This document shows, piece by piece, positions 33,967 to 43,920 of a stretch of 43,946 nucleotides of DNA. The stretch comes from JBQLZQ01 sp052168355 (GTDB lineage: Bacteria > Pseudomonadota > Alphaproteobacteria > DSM-16000 > Inquilinaceae). The stretch lies in the NCBI GenBank assembly GCA_052168355.1, contig JBQLZQ010000087.1, positions 1 to 43,946 of the forward strand. Direction: 5' to 3'. Numbering within the stretch: the first letter of the stretch is position 1; each line of letters begins with the position of its first letter. Below the pieces are notes generated by a model. That model was given only the letters and a program-made list of their open reading frames with translations, made no database searches and was not told the origin of the DNA. The position numbers were made by a program, and so were the translations under genes.

Positions 33967-34827
33967 ATGGACAAGGGCAGACAGATCGTGAATCAGAGCG
34001 CGCAGCCAGGCACGGCGCCGATCCGCGCGGAGGTCGACGGGATCCCGATCCACGGCCCGGCCGAATTCGAGGGCATGCGCCGGGCCGGGCGCCTGGCCGC
34101 CGAAGCGCTGGACTACATCACCGGGTTCGTTGAGCCGGGGGTGACCACGGGCGAACTGGATCGGCTGTCCGAGACCTTTATCCGCGACCATGGGGCGGTG
34201 CCCGCCCCGCTGCATTACCGCGGCTATCCCAAGGCGACCTGCATTTCGCTGAACCATGTGGTGTGCCACGGCATTCCGGGCGACAAGCGGCTGACGGACA
34301 GCGATATCCTGAACATCGACATCACCGTCATCCTGAACGGCTGGTTCGGCGATTCCAGCCGCATGTATTTCGCCGGCGACCGGGTTTCGGTCAAGGCGCG
34401 GCGGCTGGTCGACGTCACCTACGAGGCGATGATGCGCGGTATCGCCGCCGTGCGCCCCGGCGCGACCCTGGGCGACATCGGCCACGCCATCCAAAGCTAT
34501 GCCGAGGGCGAGCGGTTTTCCGTGGTCCGGGACTTCTGCGGCCACGGGTTGGGACAGGTGTTTCACGCGCCGCCCAGCATCCTGCATTTCGGCGAGCCGG
34601 GTGCGGGCACGACGCTCCAGCCCGGCATGTTCTTCACCATCGAACCGATGATCAACGCCGGCCGCTACGACGTGAAGATCCTGTCGGACGGGTGGACCGC
34701 CGTGACCCGCGACAAGAGCCTGTCGGCCCAGTTCGAGCATTCGGTGGCGGTCACCGACGACGGGGTCGAGATCTTCACCCTGTCGCCGGCCGGCCATACC
34801 AAGCCGCCCTACGCGGCATCGGCCTGA
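33967..34827 (+). CDS. map: Type I methionine aminopeptidase
   Basis: Methionine aminopeptidase, 286 aa, removing the N-terminal methionine from nascent proteins. The dinuclear metal ligands are recognisable: D in LNIDITVIL, D in WFGDSSRMY, H in CGHGLGQVFH, E in FTIEPMIN and E in QFEHSVAV; CHGIPGDK holds the substrate-side histidine. An N-terminal extension of about 25 residues precedes the core. Followed after 6 bp by radC. Confidence 0.95.
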   Translation: MDKGRQIVNQSAQPGTAPIRAEVDGIPIHGPAEFEGMRRAGRLAAEALDYITGFVEPGVTTGELDRLSETFIRDHGAVPAPLHYRGYPKATCISLNHVVCHGIPGDKRLTDSDILNIDITVILNGWFGDSSRMYFAGDRVSVKARRLVDVTYEAMMRGIAAVRPGATLGDIGHAIQSYAEGERFSVVRDFCGHGLGQVFHAPPSILHFGEPGAGTTLQPGMFFTIEPMINAGRYDVKILSDGWTAVTRDKSLSAQFEHSVAVTDDGVEIFTLSPAGHTKPPYAASA

Positions 34828-34833
34828 GAAGCC

Positions 34834-35568
34834 TTGCGCCGCTCCGACCCGCCGCCGGCAGCACCATCCGAGCCACCCGCCCCGGACAGCACGGCGCAGC
34901 CCCATTATACCGGCCACCGTGACCGTCTGCGCCAGCGGTTCCTGGCCGCCGGGCCCGACAGCCTGCCCGACTACGAGCTTTTGGAACTGCTGCTGTTCGG
35001 ATCGATCCCGCGCCGCGACGTCAAGCCCCTGGCCAAGACGCTGCTCAAGGAATTCGGCTCCCTGGGCGCCGTCCTGATGGCAGAGCCGCTGCAGCTCGAA
35101 CGGCGCGGCGGGTTGAGCGCCGCGTCCGTCGCCGGTCTCAAGGCGGTGGCCGCGGCGGCCGGACGGATGCTGCGCGAGGAAGCGGTGGCCCGCCCGGTGC
35201 TGGGATCCTGGGACAAGCTGATGGCCTACCTGACCGTCGCGCTGAAGTACGAGAAGGCGGAGCAGTTCCGCCTGTTGTTCCTGGACCGCAAGAACGCGCT
35301 GATCGCCGACGAGGTGCAGCAGCGCGGCACCGTCGACCATACCCCGGTCTATCCCCGCGAGGTCGCCAAGCGGGCACTGGAACTGGGCGCCAGCGCCGTC
35401 ATCCTGGTCCACAACCATCCCAGCGGCGACCCGACCCCGTCGCGGGCGGATATCGCCATGACCAAGGAGGTGGAGACGGCCGCCGCCGCGGTCGGGGTCA
35501 CCGTCCACGACCACATCATCATCGCCGCCAAGGGCCACGCCAGCCTGCGCAGCCTGAACCTGTTTTGA
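34834..35568 (+). CDS. radC: JAB/MPN-domain DNA repair protein RadC
   Basis: RadC-family protein, 244 aa. An N-terminal helix-hairpin-helix-like part (LPDYELLELLLFGSIPRRDV) leads to a JAMM-like metalloprotease-fold domain with VILVHNHPSGDPTPSRADIA. The role in repair is disputed in other bacteria. TTG at 34834 is the only upstream initiator that keeps it non-overlapping with map; a later start near residue 25 is possible. The stop overlaps a TTG of the next frame. Confidence 0.92.
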   Translation: MRRSDPPPAAPSEPPAPDSTAQPHYTGHRDRLRQRFLAAGPDSLPDYELLELLLFGSIPRRDVKPLAKTLLKEFGSLGAVLMAEPLQLERRGGLSAASVAGLKAVAAAAGRMLREEAVARPVLGSWDKLMAYLTVALKYEKAEQFRLLFLDRKNALIADEVQQRGTVDHTPVYPREVAKRALELGASAVILVHNHPSGDPTPSRADIAMTKEVETAAAAVGVTVHDHIIIAAKGHASLRSLNLF

Positions 35569-35588
35569 CGGGCGGGGCAGCGGACGGC

Positions 35589-36836
35589 GTGACGCAAAAG
35601 CCGGTGGTGGCGGTGATCGGCGCCGGCATCGTCGGCGTGTCGACGGCGATCTGGCTGCAGCGCGACGGGCACGACGTGATCCTGATCGACCGGGGCGCGC
35701 CGGGCGACGGCACCAGCTTTGGCAATGGCGGGGTGCTGGCCGCCTGCTCCATCGTGCCGATCACGGTGCCCGGGCTGGTCCGCAAGGCTCCGGCCATGCT
35801 GCTGGACCCCAACCAGCCGCTTTTCCTGAAATGGTCCTACCTGCCCCGGCTGGCGCCGTGGCTGCGACGCTATCTCACCCACTGTACGGCGGACGAGGCA
35901 CGGCGCATCGCCGCCGCCCTGGCGCCCATCGTCGGCGACAGCCTGGCCGACCACCAGGCCCTGGCCTCGGGCACCGGCGCGGACCGATGGCTGACGCCCA
36001 GCGATTATGTTTTCGTCTATGACGACCGGGCGCATTTTGCGCGGGACGCCTTTGGCTGGGATATCCGCCGCGACCACGGCTTCACGTGGGACGAATTGGA
36101 CGGCGACGCCTTTCGCGCCTACGAACCGGCGTTCGCGCCGCATCTGGGCTTTGCCGCGCGGCTGGGCGGTCACGGCACGATTGCCGACCCGAGCCGCTAT
36201 GTGAAGGATCTGGCCGCCCATGTCGTGGCCCAAGGCGGCCGCCTTGTCCGGGGCGAGGTGACGGATGTCGCGGTCGAGGATGGCCGCGTGACCGGGGTGC
36301 GGGTCGCCGGCGAAACCCTGCCCTGCGCCGCGGCGGCGATCACCGCCGGGGTGTGGTCCAAGGCGCTGTGCCGCACCCTGGGGCTGGAGGTGCCGCTGGA
36401 AAGCGAACGCGGCTACCATGTCGATCTGTGGGAGCCGACAATGGTGCCGCGCGCGGCGTTCATGATCGCCGCCGGAAAGTTCGTGATTACCCCCATGGAC
36501 GGGCGGTTGCGGCTGGCCGGCATCGTCGAATTCGGCGGTCTGGAGGCGCCGCCGTCGCGCGCGCCCTTCGATCTCTTGATGCGCAACGCGCGGTCGGCGC
36601 TGCCCGGGCTGCGGTGGACCAAAACGACCGAGTGGATGGGCCATCGGCCGGCGCCCGCCGATTCCATCCCGGTGATCGGCGAGGTCCCGGGCGCGCGCGG
36701 CGCGTTCCTGGGCTTCGGGCATCATCATGTCGGCCTGACCGGCGGGCCGAAGACCGGTCGCATCCTGTCCCAGCTCATTTCCGGACGAACGCCGAACTTT
36801 GACCTTGCGCCCTACGCCCCTTCGCGGTTCCGATAG
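35589..36836 (+). CDS. FAD-dependent D-amino-acid dehydrogenase-like oxidoreductase (DadA family)
   Basis: DAO-family flavoprotein, 415 aa from this GTG. VVAVIGAGIVGVSTAIWLQR binds FAD; GTSFGNGGVLAACSIVPI, PLESERGYHVDLWEP and FLGFGHHHVGLTGGPKTGRI are DadA-like. It would deaminate a D-amino or N-methyl amino acid into the quinone pool, by analogy. TTG at 35565, overlapping the radC stop, is an alternative start. It precedes a TRAP importer by 56 bp, so the importer may deliver its substrate. Confidence 0.87.
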   Translation: MTQKPVVAVIGAGIVGVSTAIWLQRDGHDVILIDRGAPGDGTSFGNGGVLAACSIVPITVPGLVRKAPAMLLDPNQPLFLKWSYLPRLAPWLRRYLTHCTADEARRIAAALAPIVGDSLADHQALASGTGADRWLTPSDYVFVYDDRAHFARDAFGWDIRRDHGFTWDELDGDAFRAYEPAFAPHLGFAARLGGHGTIADPSRYVKDLAAHVVAQGGRLVRGEVTDVAVEDGRVTGVRVAGETLPCAAAAITAGVWSKALCRTLGLEVPLESERGYHVDLWEPTMVPRAAFMIAAGKFVITPMDGRLRLAGIVEFGGLEAPPSRAPFDLLMRNARSALPGLRWTKTTEWMGHRPAPADSIPVIGEVPGARGAFLGFGHHHVGLTGGPKTGRILSQLISGRTPNFDLAPYAPSRFR

Positions 36837-36892
36837 AGGCAATCCCGTTCCGGGACGTTCACAGGAAACGCCGCAAGCAGGAGACCGAGGCA

Positions 36893-37867
36893 ATGAGCCG
36901 TATTTCGACACTTCTGGCCACGACCGTGCTGACCATGGGCGCCGGCACCGCCGCCTTTGCCGAGAAATGGGATATGCCGATGGCCTATCCGGCATCGAAC
37001 TTCCATTCCGAGAACGGGGCGGCCTTTGCCCAATGCGTCACCGACGGCACCGGCGGGGCGCTGGAAATCGTTACCCATCCGGGCGGATCGCTGTTCGCCG
37101 GCAACGACATCAAGCGCGCCGTCCAGACCGGACAGGTGCCCATCGGTGAGCGACTTCTGTCCGCGCATGCCAACGAGAACCCGCTGTTCGGGGTCGATTC
37201 CGTACCGTTCCTGGCCACCTCCTATGCCGAATCCGCCGATTTGTGGGCGGCCGCCCGGGACAAGCTCAGCGCCGTCCTCGACGAGCAGAACCTGGTCTAC
37301 ATCTACGCCGTTCCGTGGCCGCCGCAGGGCCTCTACTTCAAGAAGGACGTGAATTCGGCGGCCGACATGGAGGGCATCAAGTTCCGCGCCTACAACGCCG
37401 CGACCGCGCGCATCGCCGAACTCGCCGGCATGGCGCCGGTCCAGATCGAGGCGGCGGAGCTGAGCCAGGCGCTGGCGACCGGGGTGGCCGAAAGCTTTAT
37501 CTCGTCGGGATCGACCGGCGTGGATTCCAAGGTGTGGGAAAGCCTGACCCATTTCTACGACGTGCAGGCGTGGCTGCCGCGCAACACCGTGTTCGTCAAC
37601 AAGGACGCCTGGACCGCCTTGGACGAGGCGACGCGGGCGGTGGTCATGGACTGCGGCGCCAAGGCCGCGGCCGATGGCGCCGCCAGGTCCGAGGAGATCT
37701 CGACCGCCACCCTGAAGGCCCTGGCCGACAACGGCATGACGGTGACCGCCCCCAGCGAGGCGCTGAAAGGCGACCTTTCGGCGTTCGGCGAAACCATGAC
37801 CGAGGAATGGATGGGCGCCGCCGGGGATGACGGCAAGGCCATCGTCGACGCCTACAAGGCGATGTAG
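36893..37867 (+). CDS. TRAP transporter substrate-binding protein (DctP family)
   Basis: Periplasmic binding protein of a tripartite ATP-independent importer, 324 aa. Signal peptide MSRISTLLATTVLTMGAGTA ends with AFA before EKWDMPMAYP. The family arginine lies in DMEGIKFRAYNAATARIAEL, and FISSGSTGVDSKVWESL is a typical ligand-binding segment. AGGAGACCGAGGCA precedes the ATG. The ligand, likely a carboxylate, is not evident from sequence. Confidence 0.93.
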   Translation: MSRISTLLATTVLTMGAGTAAFAEKWDMPMAYPASNFHSENGAAFAQCVTDGTGGALEIVTHPGGSLFAGNDIKRAVQTGQVPIGERLLSAHANENPLFGVDSVPFLATSYAESADLWAAARDKLSAVLDEQNLVYIYAVPWPPQGLYFKKDVNSAADMEGIKFRAYNAATARIAELAGMAPVQIEAAELSQALATGVAESFISSGSTGVDSKVWESLTHFYDVQAWLPRNTVFVNKDAWTALDEATRAVVMDCGAKAAADGAARSEEISTATLKALADNGMTVTAPSEALKGDLSAFGETMTEEWMGAAGDDGKAIVDAYKAM

Positions 37868-37930
37868 CGTGGTCCGGGGATCGCGGGTGCTTTCGGTGGC
37901 GGCCTCGGCACGCCGTCCGACACGCTGATC

Positions 37931-38455
37931 ATGGCATCGGCGATCCGACGCGCGCTCGACGCACTCTATGACAGCGCGGCCATGCTGGCGGCCCTTTGCC
38001 TGGTGCTCATCCTCGTGGTGATCGTCCTGCAGATGGCCGCCAGATGGACCGGCCTGTCGTTTCACGGGTCGTCGGAATACGCCGGATATCTGATGGCGTC
38101 CGCATCCTTCCTGGCCTTTGCCCACGCGCTCAACCGCGGCGCCCATATCCGCGTGACGCTGCTGCTGTCGGCGTTGGGACGGCGGCGATACTGGGCGGAG
38201 CTGTGGTGCTTTGCCATCGGCACCGCGGCGTCCATCTATCTCGCCTACTATGCCGTCAAGACGGTCTATTGGTCCCACAGGCTGAACGATATCAGCCAGG
38301 GTCAGGACGCCCTGCCGCTGTGGGTCCCCCAGGCGCCGATGGCCGCCGGCGCGGTTCTGCTGGCCGTCTGCTTCGCCGACAACCTGATCAGCCTGCTGGT
38401 CACAAGGGGCGACAACGTTCGCCAAGCGGCGCTCGACCGGCCGGCGGACGGCTGA
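37931..38455 (+). CDS. TRAP transporter small permease (DctQ family)
   Basis: Small membrane subunit, 174 aa, four hydrophobic helices (for example AALCLVLILVVIVLQMAARW and ELWCFAIGTAASIYLAYYAV). EYAGYLMASASFLAFAHALN is the family signature region. It bridges binding protein and large permease. The large-subunit ATG lies 3 bp after its stop. Confidence 0.92.
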   Translation: MASAIRRALDALYDSAAMLAALCLVLILVVIVLQMAARWTGLSFHGSSEYAGYLMASASFLAFAHALNRGAHIRVTLLLSALGRRRYWAELWCFAIGTAASIYLAYYAVKTVYWSHRLNDISQGQDALPLWVPQAPMAAGAVLLAVCFADNLISLLVTRGDNVRQAALDRPADG

Positions 38456-38458
38456 CCC

Positions 38459-39772
38459 ATGCAGGATCTGATCCCGGTCGGTCTTTTTCTGTTCGTGCTG
38501 TTTCTGCTGCTGGGAAGCGGGGTCTGGGTGGGTCTGGCCCTGCTTGGCGTGGCCTGGGTGGGCATGGAGATGTTCACCGCGCGCCCGGCCGGCGACGCCA
38601 TGATGACCATCATCTGGCGATCGGCGTCGTCATGGACGCTGACGGCCCTGCCGCTGTTCATCTGGATGGGGGAGATCCTGTTCCGGACGCGGCTGTCCGA
38701 AGACATGTTCAAGGGCCTGTCGCCCTGGATGGCCCGTCTGCCCGGCGGGCTGCTGCACACCAACGTCGTGGGCTGTACCGTCTTTGCCGCCGTCTCCGGC
38801 TCCTCGGCGGCGACGCTGACCACGGTCGGCAAGATGTCGATCCCGGAGCTGCGGCGGCGCAGCTATCCGGAAAGGCAGATCATCGGCACATTGGCCGGAT
38901 CGGCCACGCTGGGCCTGATGATCCCGCCGTCCCTGACGCTGATCGTCTATGGCGTGACCATCAATGAGTCGATCACCAAGCTGTTCATCGCCGGCATCGT
39001 CCCCGGTCTGGTCCTGGCCGCGATGTTCATGGCCTACGTCGTGGCGGTGGCGAAGCTTTCGCCCGGCTACCGCCCGGACCGGGAGCCGGCCACGACCCTG
39101 GCGAGCCGGCTGCGGATGTCGCGGTTTCTCGTTCCGGTCCTGCTTCTGATCCTGGCGGTCATCGGGTCGATGTATCTGGGCCTTGCCACGGCGACGGAAG
39201 CCGCGGCCATCGGCGTGATCGGGGCGCTGATCCTGGCCGCGCTGCAGGGATCGCTGACCCGCGCCACCTTTGTCGAAAGCCTGTTCGGGGCGATGCGCAC
39301 GTCCGCCATGATCGCGCTGATCCTGTCGGGCGCCGCCTTTCTGTCGCTGTCGATGGGGTTCACCGGACTGCCGCGCGGCCTGGCCGAATGGATCGGCGCC
39401 CTGGAGCTGTCCCGTTTCGAGCTTCTGATGATCCTGATGGTGTTCTACATCGTCATCGGATGTTTTCTGGACGGCATCTCCTCCGTGGTGCTGACCATCG
39501 CCGTGGTCGAACCGATAATCCGGCAAGTGGGCATCGACATCGTCTGGTTCGGGATCTTTATCGTGGTGGTCGTGGAGATGGCCCAGATCACCCCGCCGAT
39601 CGGCTTCAATCTTTTCGTGCTGCAGGGCATGACCGGGCACGAGATGAACTACATCGCCCGCGCCGCCTTTCCCATGTTCCTGATCATGGTCGGGATGGTT
39701 TTCGTTCTTATCGTCTTTCCCGATCTCGCCACCTGGCTGCCCGACCAGATGCGCCCCAGCGTCGCGGGCTGA
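38459..39772 (+). CDS. TRAP transporter large permease (DctM family)
   Basis: Sodium-coupled large transport subunit, 437 aa, about 11-12 hydrophobic helices. Diagnostic stretches are VFAAVSGSSAATLTTVGKMS, LAGSATLGLMIPPSLTLIVY and EMAQITPPIGFNLFVLQGMT. Completes a canonical P-Q-M operon with the two genes upstream. Confidence 0.94.
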   Translation: MQDLIPVGLFLFVLFLLLGSGVWVGLALLGVAWVGMEMFTARPAGDAMMTIIWRSASSWTLTALPLFIWMGEILFRTRLSEDMFKGLSPWMARLPGGLLHTNVVGCTVFAAVSGSSAATLTTVGKMSIPELRRRSYPERQIIGTLAGSATLGLMIPPSLTLIVYGVTINESITKLFIAGIVPGLVLAAMFMAYVVAVAKLSPGYRPDREPATTLASRLRMSRFLVPVLLLILAVIGSMYLGLATATEAAAIGVIGALILAALQGSLTRATFVESLFGAMRTSAMIALILSGAAFLSLSMGFTGLPRGLAEWIGALELSRFELLMILMVFYIVIGCFLDGISSVVLTIAVVEPIIRQVGIDIVWFGIFIVVVVEMAQITPPIGFNLFVLQGMTGHEMNYIARAAFPMFLIMVGMVFVLIVFPDLATWLPDQMRPSVAG

Positions 39773-39782
39773 CCGCGCGCCC

Positions 39783-40733
39783 GTGCACCCCGTGATCCGC
39801 GCCCTCGGTTTCGCCGCGCGCCATGGCCGCCATGTCCTGGTGCTGGGCCTGGCGGCCGGGATCGCCTTGCCGGATCTGGCGTTGGCGATGAAGCCCTGGA
39901 TCGGCGAGATGGTGGTGGGGTTGCTGTTTATCGCGGCCCTGCGCGTCGGGCCGCGGCAGACCCTGGGCGCCCTGTCCGACATGCGCGGATCGCTGGGCAT
40001 CGCCCTGCTCTATCAGGTCGCCCTTCCCGTCGCCGCCATCCTCGGGTTCGCCCTTGTCGGATGGGGCGGACCCGTTGCCACGGCGCTGATCCTGATGCTG
40101 GCGGCGCCGCCCATTTCCGGCAGTCCCAACCTGACGCTGCTGACCGGCAACGATCCCGCGCCGTCCTTGCGTCTGCTGGTGGTCGGCACGGCGATCCTGG
40201 CGGCAACGGTGGTGCCGGTGTTCTGGCTGGCGCCGTCGCTGGGCGACGCTGGGGACGTCATGGCCGCCGCGGCGCGGCTGCTGCTGGTCATCGGCGGCGC
40301 GGCCGGCGCGGCCTTTCTCATCCGGGGTGTCTTTATCAAACACCCCTCGCCCGCCGCCTTGAGCGCCATCGACGGGATGTCGGCCATGGCCCTGGCGGTG
40401 GTGGTGATCGGGCTGATGTCATCGGTGGGTCCGGCCCTGTGGGCGAACCCCGCCGGCCTGATGCGGGTGCTGGCCATCGCCTTCGCCGCCAATTTCGGGC
40501 TGCAGATCGCAATGGCGCTGACCTTGCGCCGGTTGGGACCGGCCCGTCTTGTCGCGCCGCTGGCCATCCCCGCGGGAAACCGCAACCTCGCCCTGTTCCT
40601 GACCGCGCTGCCGGCCTCGGTGACGGACCCGCTGCTGCTGTTCATCGGCTGCTATCAGATCCCGATGTACCTGACCCCGATCCTGCTGCGGCGGCTGTAC
40701 CGCCCGACCCCGGGCGATCCGGCGTTTCCCTAA
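39783..40733 (+). CDS. BASS-family (bile acid:Na+ symporter-like) membrane protein
   Basis: Membrane protein of 316 aa, about ten hydrophobic helices, related to the bile acid:sodium symporter/arsenite-permease superfamily. LRVGPRQTLGALSDMRGSLG, LMLAAPPISGSPNLTLLTGN and PLAIPAGNRNLALFLTALPA fit the family; the GNRN segment corresponds to the conserved crossover. Substrate is unknown. GTG start at 39783 lies 10 bp after dctM-like stop. The TAA stop at 40731-40733 is immediately followed by the MITE, leaving the protein intact. Confidence 0.85.
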   Translation: MHPVIRALGFAARHGRHVLVLGLAAGIALPDLALAMKPWIGEMVVGLLFIAALRVGPRQTLGALSDMRGSLGIALLYQVALPVAAILGFALVGWGGPVATALILMLAAPPISGSPNLTLLTGNDPAPSLRLLVVGTAILAATVVPVFWLAPSLGDAGDVMAAAARLLLVIGGAAGAAFLIRGVFIKHPSPAALSAIDGMSAMALAVVVIGLMSSVGPALWANPAGLMRVLAIAFAANFGLQIAMALTLRRLGPARLVAPLAIPAGNRNLALFLTALPASVTDPLLLFIGCYQIPMYLTPILLRRLYRPTPGDPAFP

Positions 40734-40994
40734 TACCAAGTTTCACTGATAGTGCCCCATAGAGACGGTTTCCCGAGACTTTTGGCCAGAAGCGGCCGAT
40801 GCCGCGACGCGGCGCATCGCAAGGCGGACGCGACGCGGTCCAAGAGTCTCGGGAAACCGCCGGACCGGTCGCGTCCGCGTCCCGTCGGAGGGCGTCGGAA
40901 AGCCTTGCCGATGCGCCGCATCGCCCGCGGCTTTCCTCCTACCCGACGGGTCGCGGGCGCGATCTCTATGAGGCACTATAAGTGAAATTTGGTA
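40734..40994. repeat. MITE-like element, copy 2 (complete)
   Basis: This complete 261-bp non-coding element begins TACCAAGTTTCACTGATAG and ends in the inverted complement; the 32-bp ends (40734-40765, 40963-40994) agree at 29 positions. TA at each border would be a duplicated target, as for IS630/Tc1-mariner-type elements, though no matching transposase is in the window. The interior has nested inverted repeats and no credible gene. The outer hexamers read TTGGTA outward. The element fills most of the 331-bp gap between the BASS gene and purB. Confidence 0.88.
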
Positions 40995-41064
40995 TGACCC
41001 GCCAACGGCTGCTATGGTCCGGCCCGCCGGCGCCCTTGCCTGTCCATCCCACCGAGACGCAACC
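40995..41064 (+). promoter_or_regulatory. purB leader
   Basis: The 70 bp between the MITE and purB hold a possible sigma-70 promoter made partly by the element: TTGGTA at 40989-40994 lies 18 bp from TATGGT at 41013-41018. Both hexamers match the consensus at only four positions. GAGACGC near 41054 is the weak ribosome-binding site. Confidence 0.3.
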
Positions 41065-42357
<1,293 letters not shown>

Positions 42358-42424
42358 CCGGGGTGGGTCTAACCGCCCCGTCCTTCGACCCGACAAGACG
42401 ACCAACCGGAAGGATTTATCCGCC

Positions 42425-43033
42425 ATGTCCATGGCCCCTCTGACCTCCGCCGCCGCCTACCCCACCCTGGCCGCGTCCCTGTGGCCGTCGCGGGGGATCG
42501 GGCGGTTCTGGCGCGCCGCCATCCTGGCCGTGGCCGGCAGCCTGCTGCTGACCCTGTCGGCCAAGATCATGGTGCCGTTCTGGCCGGTCGAGATGACCAT
42601 GCAGACTTTCGTGGTGCTGACCCTGGGCGCGACCCTGGGCTGGCGGCTGGGATCGGCGACCGTGCTGCTCTACCTGGCGCAGGGCGCGGCCGGCCTGCCG
42701 GTGTTCGTCGGGACCCCGGCCAAGGGCATCGGCCTGGCCTATATGGCCGGACCGACCGGCGGCTATCTGCTGGGCTTCGTGCTGGCCGCCGCCATGGTCG
42801 GCTGGCTGGCCCAGCGCGGCTGGGACCGCAACCCCGGAACCACCGCCCTGGCCATGCTGGCCGGTCTTGTCGTTCTGTACGTGCCGGGGCTGTTGTGGCT
42901 GGGCACGCTGATGGGGTGGGACAAGCCGATCCTGGCCTGGGGCCTGACCCCGTTCCTGCTTGGCGAGGCGCTGAAGCTGACCCTGGCCGCCGGCCTGCTG
43001 CCGCTGATCTGGAAACTGGCCGGGCGGCGCTGA
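42425..43033 (+). CDS. bioY: Biotin transporter BioY
   Basis: Substrate-binding membrane (S) component of an ECF biotin importer, 202 aa, six hydrophobic helices. AKIMVPFWPVEMTMQTFVVL, LYLAQGAAGLPVF, YMAGPTGGYLLGFVLAAAM and WGLTPFLLGEALKLTLAAGL are the family landmarks. No bioM/bioN ATPase and T-component genes are next to it, so it works alone or with shared subunits. GGAAGGA precedes the ATG. No BioR-type TTATMKATAA box was seen upstream. Confidence 0.95.
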   Translation: MSMAPLTSAAAYPTLAASLWPSRGIGRFWRAAILAVAGSLLLTLSAKIMVPFWPVEMTMQTFVVLTLGATLGWRLGSATVLLYLAQGAAGLPVFVGTPAKGIGLAYMAGPTGGYLLGFVLAAAMVGWLAQRGWDRNPGTTALAMLAGLVVLYVPGLLWLGTLMGWDKPILAWGLTPFLLGEALKLTLAAGLLPLIWKLAGRR

Positions 43034-43095
43034 CCGTCTAAGGCCTGTTGAGATTTAGGATTCCAATTGATGCTTGTTTGTGATTCAAGCTTCGG

Positions 43096-43847
43096 ATGGA
43101 ACGCTTTGTACTGACGGACGCCCAATGGGCGAAAATGGAACCGCATTGCCTGGGCAAGCCGACGGACCCCGGGCGTAGCGGCGTCGACAACCGGCGCTTT
43201 GTCGAGGCCGTGTTGTGGGTGGTGCGCACGGGAAGCCCGTGGCGCGACCTGCCGGCAGGCTTTGGCAATTGGAATACGGTGTTCAAGCGATACCGCGATT
43301 GGGTCAAAGCCGATGTTTTCGTTCGGCTTTTCGAAGCCTGCTCGGACCAACCCGACATGGAATACGCCATGGTTGACGCCACCATCGTCAAGATCCACCG
43401 CCACGGCCAAGGCGCAAAAGGGGGACTCAGAGCCAGGCCATAGGTCGCTCCAAGGGCGGCATGACCACCAAGGTTCTGGCGCTCACCGATGCGCTCGGCA
43501 ACCTGGTGCGCTTCGTCCTGCTGCCCGGCCACCGCTTCGATACGGTCGGCGTGCCGCCGCTCATCGACGGTCTCTCCTTTGGCGCCCTGATCGCCGACAA
43601 GGCCTTTGATAGCAACACCATCATCGCCAACCTCAACGAGCGCGGCGCCAAGATCGTCATCTCCCAACACCCACGCCGCGCCAAGCCCCTGCCGCTCGAT
43701 GCCGAAATGTACAAATGGCGTCATCTGATCGAGAACTTCTTCTGCAAACTCAAAGAGTTCAAGCGTATCGCCATGCGCGCCGACAAAACCGACCAGAGCT
43801 TCAACGCCATCATCCATCTCGCAGCTGCCGTCATAAACTCTCGATGA
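43096..43847 (+). CDS. IS5-family DDE transposase, made by -1 frameshift
   Basis: Frame 1, 43096-43443, gives MERFVLTDAQWAKMEPHCLG onwards with the helix-turn-helix part and first catalytic D in MVDATIVKIH. Translation must slip back one base at the A4G5 run near 43416-43424, giving KGGTQSQAIGRSKGGMTTKV, to reach the second frame ending at 43847. That frame holds the second D (LIADKAFDS) and the E in HLIENFFCKLKEFKR. The fused enzyme is about 250 aa and has a full DDE triad. The layout is characteristic of the IS427 group. Confidence 0.9.
43416..43424 (+). other. Programmed -1 frameshift site
   Basis: AAAAGGGGG allows tRNAs on AAA and GGG codons to re-pair one base back. After slippage the reading frame continues through the canonical GTQSQAIGRS segment of the transposase. 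Without slippage translation ends 19 bp later at 43441-43443, so the ratio controls enzyme level. Confidence 0.8.
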
Positions 43848-43863
43848 ATCTCAACAGGCCTTA

Positions 43864-43920
43864 GAGCGCGATCGTCATTGGTAGAAGCGGACCCGCTTCC
43901 ACCAATGACGTGAATCGCTC
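43864..43920. repeat. Long imperfect hairpin next to IS element
   Basis: GCGATCGTCATTGGTAGAAG and the rest of an arm of about 27 bases (43864-43890) pair with 43893-43920 around a two-base loop, with few mismatches. It may be a dispersed palindromic unit or a rho-independent-like terminator of bioY before the insertion separated them. No gene is visible from here to 43946. Confidence 0.6.

Larger units (their letters stand above)
43041..43861 (+). mobile_element. Complete IS5-family element (IS427-group-like)
   Basis: The 821-bp insertion sequence has ends AGGCCTGTTGAGATT (43041-43055) and the inverted AATCTCAACAGGCCT (43847-43861), identical over 15 bp. TA at 43039-43040 and 43862-43863 is the target duplication; joining the flanks gives CTAG, fitting the preference of the group. 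It carries one transposase in two overlapping frames. Ends and gene look intact, so the element may be active. Confidence 0.92.

Noticed and set aside
43096..43847. Transposase broken by mutation
   Set aside because: The two frames join precisely through a slippery A4G5 run as in intact IS427-group elements, and the DDE triad is complete.
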